Assembly: GCA_910576995.1 (NCBI GenBank)
Contig: CAJTLC010000010.1
Span: forward strand, 1 to 9,317
Source: an uncultured Ruminococcus sp.
GTDB taxonomy: Bacteria; Bacillota; Clostridia; Oscillospirales; Ruminococcaceae
Length of the DNA: 9,317 bases
Reading direction: 5' to 3'
The notes beneath the pieces were generated by a model. That model saw nothing but the letters and a program-made list of their open reading frames with translations, was not told the origin of the DNA and ran no database searches. Positions 5,072-9,317 of the stretch are shown in pieces (within the stretch, counting starts at the first letter, position 1; the number at the start of each line of letters is the position of its first letter). Both the position numbers and the translations under genes were made by a program.

Positions 5072-8000
5072 TCAATCCTCGTCTATAGGATCGTCAAGAT
5101 CGAAGGCATCATAAACTTCTTCGTCCTCGTTATCGCCGAAACCGAGATCGTCGTCAAAATCTTCGGCAGGATCGTCATAGTGGAATTCATCGTCGGACTC
5201 CATAATATCCGGATCTTCGTCTTCATCTGCAACTCCGAATCCTGCGTCGCCCATTTCTTCATCGGTGTAGCTTGTGGAATCGCGCGTCTCCTCATCGGAA
5301 TATGATTCTCTTGCCGGCAGCGGATCGTCGTCAAAATTCTGCTTGAGATCTATCTCTTCCTGATTGATGTCAAGAACCTTGACATCGAGACCGAGAGACT
5401 GCATCTCCTTGATAAGAACCTTAAATGATTCGGGAATTCCCGGAGTAGGAACGTTCTGTCCCTTAACGATAGCTTCATAGGTATTTACACGACCGATAGT
5501 ATCGTCGGACTTAACGGTAAGAATTTCCTGAAGGGTATAAGCCGCGCCGTAAGCTTCAAGCGCCCAAACTTCCATTTCTCCGAAACGCTGACCGCCGAAC
5601 TGAGCCTTACCGCCGAGCGGCTGCTGAGTTACGAGAGCGTACGGACCTACGGAACGAGCGTGTATCTTATCGTCAACAAGGTGGTGAAGTTTGAGGTAGT
5701 ACATATAGCCGACAGTTACGCGATTGTCAAACTTCTCGCCCGTACGTCCGTCGTACAGGGTAAATTTACAATCCTCGTTGAAATCGAGAGCATTTGGATT
5801 GATGACCTTATCCATTGATTTCAGCTCGAACATATCGTCGCGGTGAGCCTTGCTGTGTTCGTCAGCCATACGGAAGCAGTCGCGGATATCGTCCTCATGC
5901 GCGCCGTCGAATACGGGAGTCATGATGTGCCAGCCAAGAGCCTTACAAGCCATACCGAGATGAACTTCAAGAACCTGACCGATATTCATACGCGAAGGTA
6001 CGCCCAGAGGATTAAGAACGATATCAAGCGGAGTACCGTCGGGCAGGAACGGCATATCTTCCTCGGGAAGGATTCGCGAAACAACACCCTTGTTACCGTG
6101 ACGTCCAGCCATCTTATCTCCGACTGTGATCTTACGTTTCTGCGCAATATAGCAGATAACGCGCATATTTACGCCTGCGCTGAGTTCGTCGCAGTTTTCT
6201 CTTGTGAACACCTTTACATCAACGATAACTCCTGCTTCGCCGTGAGGAACTTTAAGCGAATTATCTCGGACTTCGCGCGCCTTTTCACCGAATATCGCGC
6301 GGAGAAGCCTCTCTTCGGCAGTCAGTTCAGTTTCGCCCTTAGGCGTAACTTTACCAACGAGAATATCGCCTGCCGTAACTTCAGAACCTATTCTGATAAT
6401 ACCGTTTTCATCGAGATTTGCAAGAGCGTCGTCGCCTACATTGGGGATATCGCGCGTGATCTCTTCCGGACCGAGTTTCGTATCGCGGCATTCGATCTCG
6501 TATTCCTCGATATGAACGGAAGTAAACACATCCTCGCGCACAAGGCGTTCGTTAAGAAGAACGGCGTCCTCGTAGTTGTAACCTTCCCATGTCATAAAGC
6601 CGATGAGAGCGTTTTTGCCAAGCGAGATCTCGCCGTCGGCAGTAGCGGGACCGTCCGCAAGAACCTGCCCCTTCCTGACCTCTTCGCCAAGTGAAACGAT
6701 GGGACGCTGATTTACGCAGGTACCCTGGTTAGAACGCTTGAACTTGATAAGTTCATGCTTGCGTTCTATTCCGTCGTTTCCGATCACGCGGATATTATCG
6801 GCGTCAACGTAGCTTATCTTTCCGTCGCAGTCCGAAACGATGCATACGCCCGAATCGACGGCAGCTTTGTATTCCATACCGGTTCCGACGAAAGGACGCT
6901 CTGTTTTAAGGAGCGGAACAGCCTGACGCTGCATGTTCGAACCCATGAGGGCGCGGTTAGCGTCGTCGTTTTCGAGGAACGGGATCATTGAAGTAGCTAC
7001 AGAAACGACCATTTTAGGCGAAACGTCCATATAGTCGACGATCTCGCGCTCGCATTCGAGTATCTGATCGCGGTGACGGGCATTTACACGCGGACGTGCA
7101 AATTTGCCGTCGTTGGTAAGGGGTTCGTTCGCCTGAGCGACAACGTAATTGTCCTCGACGTCGGCAGTCATATAAACTACTTCGTTCGTAACTACGCCTG
7201 TCTCCTTATTGACTTTTCGATAAGGAGCTTCAATAAAGCCGTATTCGTTGATTCTCGCGAAAGTTGCAAGATAAGATATAAGACCGATATTCGGACCTTC
7301 GGGAGTTTCGATAGGACACATTCTTCCGTAGTGACTGTAGTGAACGTCACGAACTTCGAATCCTGCGCGGTCACGCGAAAGACCGCCCGGGCCGAGGGCT
7401 GAAAGACGGCGCTTATGAGTAAGTTCGGCAAGAGGATTGTTCTGATCCATAAACTGCGACAGCGGCGAAGAGCAGAAGAATTCCTTCATGGCCGATGAAA
7501 TAGGTCTGATATTTATAAGAGTCTGTGGCGTAAGAGTGTTTACATCCTGAGTCTGGATATTCATTCTCTCGCGGATTCCGCGCTCCATACGCGCATAGCC
7601 TATGCGGAACTGGTTCTGGAGAAGTTCTCCTACGGAACGGATACGCCTGTTTCCGAGATGGTCGATATCGTCGACCGTTCCTACGCCCTCGCAAAGGTTG
7701 ATAAAGTAGCTGATCGTAGCGAAAATATCGTCAAGGATAATGTGCTTCGGAACAAGTTCGTCAGCCTTTTTCTTGATATTTTCCTCAAGCTCGTCGGCGT
7801 CGGCGGAATTTTCAAGAATCTCGCGGAGAACCTTGAAAGATACCTTTTCGTTGATGCCGTATTTTTCGGCGTCGAAGTCAACGTAGCCTTTGATATCGAC
7901 CATTCCGTTGCCGATGATCTTTGCAACCCGCTCCACGAAGCGGATCTGAGTTTCGCCGCGCTCGTTGGTGTAATATTCTTTCGCTTCGACCGTAACGAAA

Positions 8001-8983
8001 GCGTAATAAACGCCTGCCTGCTCGATCTCGCAAGCCTTGTCGTAAGAAACGGTCTCGCCCTCTTCAGCCATTATCTCGCCTGTCATAGGATTTACGACAG
8101 GCTGCGAAAGAGTATGACCGGCAAGTCGCGAAGCGATGCCTAATTTCTTGTTGTATTTATATCGTCCGAAACGGCAGAGATCGTATCTCTTAGCGTCGAA
8201 AAAGAGGTTGTTAAGGTGAGTTACGGCGCTTTCGACCGTGGGAGGCTCGCCGGGACGGAGTTTTTTGTACACGTCGATAAGCGCGTCGGAATTATTCTTG
8301 GTCTGATCCTTTTGCAGAATAGTCTGTTTCAGTCTTTCGTCCTCGCCGAAAAGTTCGTATATCTCTTCGTCCGATCCCACTCCGAGAGCGCGGATAAACG
8401 TAGTTATCGGTATTTTTCTGTTCTTGTCGATACGAACGTAAACAACGTCGTTGGAATCCATTTCGTATTCCAGCCATGCGCCGCGGTTTGGAATAACGGT
8501 GGTGCTGAACAGATCTTTACCGGTCTTATCCTTTTCAAAAGCATAATAAACGCCGGGAGAACGTACCAACTGAGATACGATAACACGCTCCGCGCCGTTG
8601 ATAACGAAAGTTCCGCTGTCGGTCATAAGAGGGAAATCGCCCATGTAGATCTCGCTCTCGCTGACAGCGCCCGTTTCTTTGTTGCAAAGGGTTGCCGTCG
8701 CTCTCATTGCGACCTGATAAGTAGCGCCTCTCGACTTACACTCGGCAAGGGTATACTTGGGCGTATCGTCAAAGCGATAATCCTTGAAGTTGAGTACGAG
8801 ATTGCCGTTGTAGTCGGTAATCGCCGTCATATCGCGAAATACCTCTTTAAGTCCTTCTTCTCTGAACCACTTATACGAGTTTTTCTGCACCTCGATAAGG
8901 TTTGGCATTTCCAGAGGTTCGGTAATTTTACCGAAGCTCATTCTGACATTTTTTCCCAGCTGCTTAGGCGTGACATTCACCAT
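5072..8983 (-). CDS. rpoB: DNA-directed RNA polymerase subunit beta
   Basis: This 1303-residue beta subunit forms the other half of the polymerase active-site cleft and is the rifampicin target. Visible in order: N-terminal lobe and protrusion (GDFPLMTDSGTFVINGAERV at 115-134, RSPGVYY at 141-147); the rifampicin region SQFMDQNNPLAELTHKRRLS at 509-528; CPIETPEGPNIGLI at 556-569; KMAGRHGNKG at 957-966 with the active-site lysines K957 and K965; and GEMEVWALEAYGA at 1135-1147 near the beta' contact. Q510, D513, H523 and S528 (E. coli Q513, D516, H526, S531) are wild type, predicting rifampicin sensitivity. The ATG at 8983-8981 has AGGAGG (8993-8998) 9 nt upstream. The oddity is an 89-residue tail (1215-1303) with 41 Asp/Glu and only two basic residues, beyond the usual end near VKVLDINQEEIDLK. 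Transcription is expected from the promoter at 9167-9195. Confidence 0.98.
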   Translation of the reverse strand: MVNVTPKQLGKNVRMSFGKITEPLEMPNLIEVQKNSYKWFREEGLKEVFRDMTAITDYNGNLVLNFKDYRFDDTPKYTLAECKSRGATYQVAMRATATLCNKETGAVSESEIYMGDFPLMTDSGTFVINGAERVIVSQLVRSPGVYYAFEKDKTGKDLFSTTVIPNRGAWLEYEMDSNDVVYVRIDKNRKIPITTFIRALGVGSDEEIYELFGEDERLKQTILQKDQTKNNSDALIDVYKKLRPGEPPTVESAVTHLNNLFFDAKRYDLCRFGRYKYNKKLGIASRLAGHTLSQPVVNPMTGEIMAEEGETVSYDKACEIEQAGVYYAFVTVEAKEYYTNERGETQIRFVERVAKIIGNGMVDIKGYVDFDAEKYGINEKVSFKVLREILENSADADELEENIKKKADELVPKHIILDDIFATISYFINLCEGVGTVDDIDHLGNRRIRSVGELLQNQFRIGYARMERGIRERMNIQTQDVNTLTPQTLINIRPISSAMKEFFCSSPLSQFMDQNNPLAELTHKRRLSALGPGGLSRDRAGFEVRDVHYSHYGRMCPIETPEGPNIGLISYLATFARINEYGFIEAPYRKVNKETGVVTNEVVYMTADVEDNYVVAQANEPLTNDGKFARPRVNARHRDQILECEREIVDYMDVSPKMVVSVATSMIPFLENDDANRALMGSNMQRQAVPLLKTERPFVGTGMEYKAAVDSGVCIVSDCDGKISYVDADNIRVIGNDGIERKHELIKFKRSNQGTCVNQRPIVSLGEEVRKGQVLADGPATADGEISLGKNALIGFMTWEGYNYEDAVLLNERLVREDVFTSVHIEEYEIECRDTKLGPEEITRDIPNVGDDALANLDENGIIRIGSEVTAGDILVGKVTPKGETELTAEERLLRAIFGEKAREVRDNSLKVPHGEAGVIVDVKVFTRENCDELSAGVNMRVICYIAQKRKITVGDKMAGRHGNKGVVSRILPEEDMPFLPDGTPLDIVLNPLGVPSRMNIGQVLEVHLGMACKALGWHIMTPVFDGAHEDDIRDCFRMADEHSKAHRDDMFELKSMDKVINPNALDFNEDCKFTLYDGRTGEKFDNRVTVGYMYYLKLHHLVDDKIHARSVGPYALVTQQPLGGKAQFGGQRFGEMEVWALEAYGAAYTLQEILTVKSDDTIGRVNTYEAIVKGQNVPTPGIPESFKVLIKEMQSLGLDVKVLDINQEEIDLKQNFDDDPLPARESYSDEETRDSTSYTDEEMGDAGFGVADEDEDPDIMESDDEFHYDDPAEDFDDDLGFGDNEDEEVYDAFDLDDPIDED

Positions 8984-9010
8984 AGGCGGAAACCTCCTTT
9001 TATTTTGCTC

Positions 9011-9027
9011 GCCGTCTCAAAAACGGC
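9011..9027 (-). promoter_or_regulatory. Small hairpin in the rpoB leader
   Basis: GCCGT (9011-9015) pairs with ACGGC (9023-9027) around a 7-nt loop, just upstream of the rpoB ribosome binding site (8993-8998). A second inverted repeat, CAATTTT with AAAATTG around a 2-nt loop (9053-9068), lies further up the same leader. Neither has a terminator-like U tract in the rpoB direction. They could influence leader stability or access to the ribosome binding site. Confidence 0.4.
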
Positions 9028-9093
9028 AGTATCGGTAACACTTTCGACGCTTCAATTTTTCAAAATTGTTTTGTGAAAATTTTTAAGAAGCTA

Positions 9094-9122
9094 TTGACAA
9101 TGTATCAAATTTATGCTATAAT
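9094..9122 (+). promoter_or_regulatory. Perfect sigma-A promoter pointing away from rpoB
   Basis: TTGACA (9094-9099), a 17-nt spacer and TATAAT (9117-9122) match consensus exactly. TGC before the -10 makes it extended as well, and AT-rich sequence precedes the -35. Transcription is expected to start near 9128-9131 and run right. No protein-coding gene follows; an intrinsic terminator lies at 9223-9255. By sequence it should be at least as strong as the rpoB promoter it faces. Confidence 0.85.
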
Positions 9123-9161
9123 AATTTGCAGAAATATACTGCTTAAACATACTGATACATT
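9099..9161. repeat. 9-bp inverted repeat spanning both transcription starts
   Basis: AATGTATCA (9099-9107), inside the spacer of the plus promoter, is repeated inverted as TGATACATT (9153-9161), at the expected start point of the rpoB promoter. The halves are 45 nt apart. The placement suggests a pair of operator half-sites or a looping site, but no regulator can be named. Confidence 0.4.
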
Positions 9162-9192
9162 TTATTATTATACTTTATTTTCAATAAAATGT
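9157..9192. repeat. 10-bp inverted repeat enclosing the rpoB -10
   Basis: ACATTTTATT (9157-9166) and AATAAAATGT (9183-9192) are perfect inverted copies around a 16-nt centre that contains the -10 of the rpoB promoter. The right arm overlaps the -35. It could be an operator, or the first stem of the candidate small RNA, or both. It shares ACATT with the wider repeat at 9099-9161. Confidence 0.55.
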
Positions 9193-9195
9193 CAA
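9167..9195 (-). promoter_or_regulatory. Perfect sigma-A promoter for rpoBC
   Basis: On the minus strand TTGACA (9195-9190), a 17-nt spacer and TATAAT (9172-9167) match consensus exactly. The expected start is near 9160, giving an rpoB leader of about 175 nt. Many Firmicutes also read into rpoB from the rplJL genes upstream; those genes are not in the window, so this promoter can drive rpoBC independently. Confidence 0.85.
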
Positions 9196-9222
9196 GGGGT
9201 TTACATAAAAATCGGCATTTTA

Positions 9223-9255
9223 GTCGGAACTTCGCTTAGAGGTCCGGCTTTTTTT
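9223..9255 (+). terminator. Intrinsic terminator of the candidate small RNA
   Basis: GTCGGA and CTTC (9223-9228, 9230-9233) pair with GAGG and TCCGGC (9239-9248) with one bulged A, G-U pairs and loop GCTTA (9234-9238). Seven Ts follow (9249-9255). The U tract lies on the plus strand only, so it terminates rightward transcription and not entry into rpoB. Confidence 0.75.
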
Positions 9256-9317
9256 GTGATTTGAGCCAATTTTTCAAAAAAACTACCTAAAAGGCGTGCG
9301 AAAAAAATACTAAACAA
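9256..9317. other. AT-rich non-coding end of the window
   Basis: I see no ORF, promoter or hairpin of note here. No C-terminus of rplL (L7/L12), the usual upstream neighbour of rpoB, is readable on the minus strand, so that gene is either further away or elsewhere. Confidence 0.5.

Larger units (their letters stand above)
9130..9255 (+). ncRNA. Candidate small RNA between the face-to-face promoter and the terminator
   Basis: A perfect sigma-A promoter ends at 9122 and an intrinsic terminator ends at 9255, giving a predicted transcript of about 126 nt. The AT-rich 5' half contains the inverted repeat ACATTTTATT/AATAAAATGT (9157-9192). The 3' end is the terminator hairpin. The first 30 or so nt are complementary to the 5' end of the rpoB leader. 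The only ORF inside with its own ATG (9189-9239) has 16 codons and no ribosome binding site, so a protein product is unlikely. No known RNA family recognised. The transcript is inferred from promoter plus terminator only. Confidence 0.5.

Noticed and set aside
5843..6694. Long plus-strand ORF (283 codons) antisense to rpoB
   Set aside because: Antisense shadow of rpoB with no recognisable domain and no promoter or ribosome binding site.
8216..9076. Long plus-strand ORF (286 codons) antisense to the rpoB 5' half
   Set aside because: It lies in the shadow of the highly conserved rpoB frame, has no ribosome binding site or family resemblance, and its end runs into the non-coding leader; a by-product of rpoB codon usage.
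9189..9239. 16-codon ORF inside the candidate small RNA
   Set aside because: No ribosome binding site before the ATG, and it ends within the terminator stem; a peptide is possible but unsupported.
9073..9264. 63-codon plus-strand ORF over the candidate small RNA
   Set aside because: Its start codon lies upstream of the promoter that would transcribe it, there is no ribosome binding site, and the terminator hairpin is inside the ORF.

Overview
This window looks like a chromosomal segment from a low-to-mid GC Clostridia bacterium, most like Ruminococcus (Oscillospiraceae). The assignment rests on the style of the RpoB and RpoC proteins, strong AGGAGG ribosome binding sites and consensus sigma-A promoters, and I could not test it by search. 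Two genes fill about 80% of it: rpoB (8983 to 5072) and rpoC (5001 to 1282), both on the minus strand, co-directional and 70 nt apart. They encode the beta and beta' subunits, which together form the catalytic core of RNA polymerase. Both are full length with intact catalytic and metal-binding motifs.

Upstream of rpoB (8984-9317) there is no gene; rplL is not in the window. This stretch holds two sigma-A promoters that match consensus exactly (TTGACA, 17 nt, TATAAT) and face each other. One (9195 to 9167, minus) drives rpoB. The other (9094 to 9122, plus, with an extended -10) points away and reaches an intrinsic terminator at 9223-9255. This defines a candidate small RNA of about 126 nt whose 5' end is complementary to the 5' end of the rpoB transcript.

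Downstream of rpoC lies a 241-bp palindromic, MITE-like element (1044-1284). It has imperfect terminal inverted repeats, a candidate 4-bp TATT target duplication and a nested hairpin interior. Its right end coincides with the rpoC stop codon, so it probably inserted at the rpoC 3' end and pushed the presumed rpoC terminator (1007-1036) about 240 bp away. After it comes a small TSCPD-domain gene (968 to 717, minus).

The left end (1-650) looks decayed. It holds a remnant of an IS1-family transposase (zinc ribbon plus helix-turn-helix only, no DDE catalytic part) abutting the 5' part of a truncated minus-strand gene. That gene overlaps by 8 nt the 3' end of another truncated gene. Two hairpin terminators (652-680 and 691-718) separate this debris from the TSCPD gene.

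The most notable observations are the face-to-face promoters with the candidate sRNA, the element that supplies the rpoC stop, an 89-residue strongly acidic C-terminal tail on RpoB, and a cysteine-rich insertion in RpoC. I see no tRNA, rRNA or CRISPR array.
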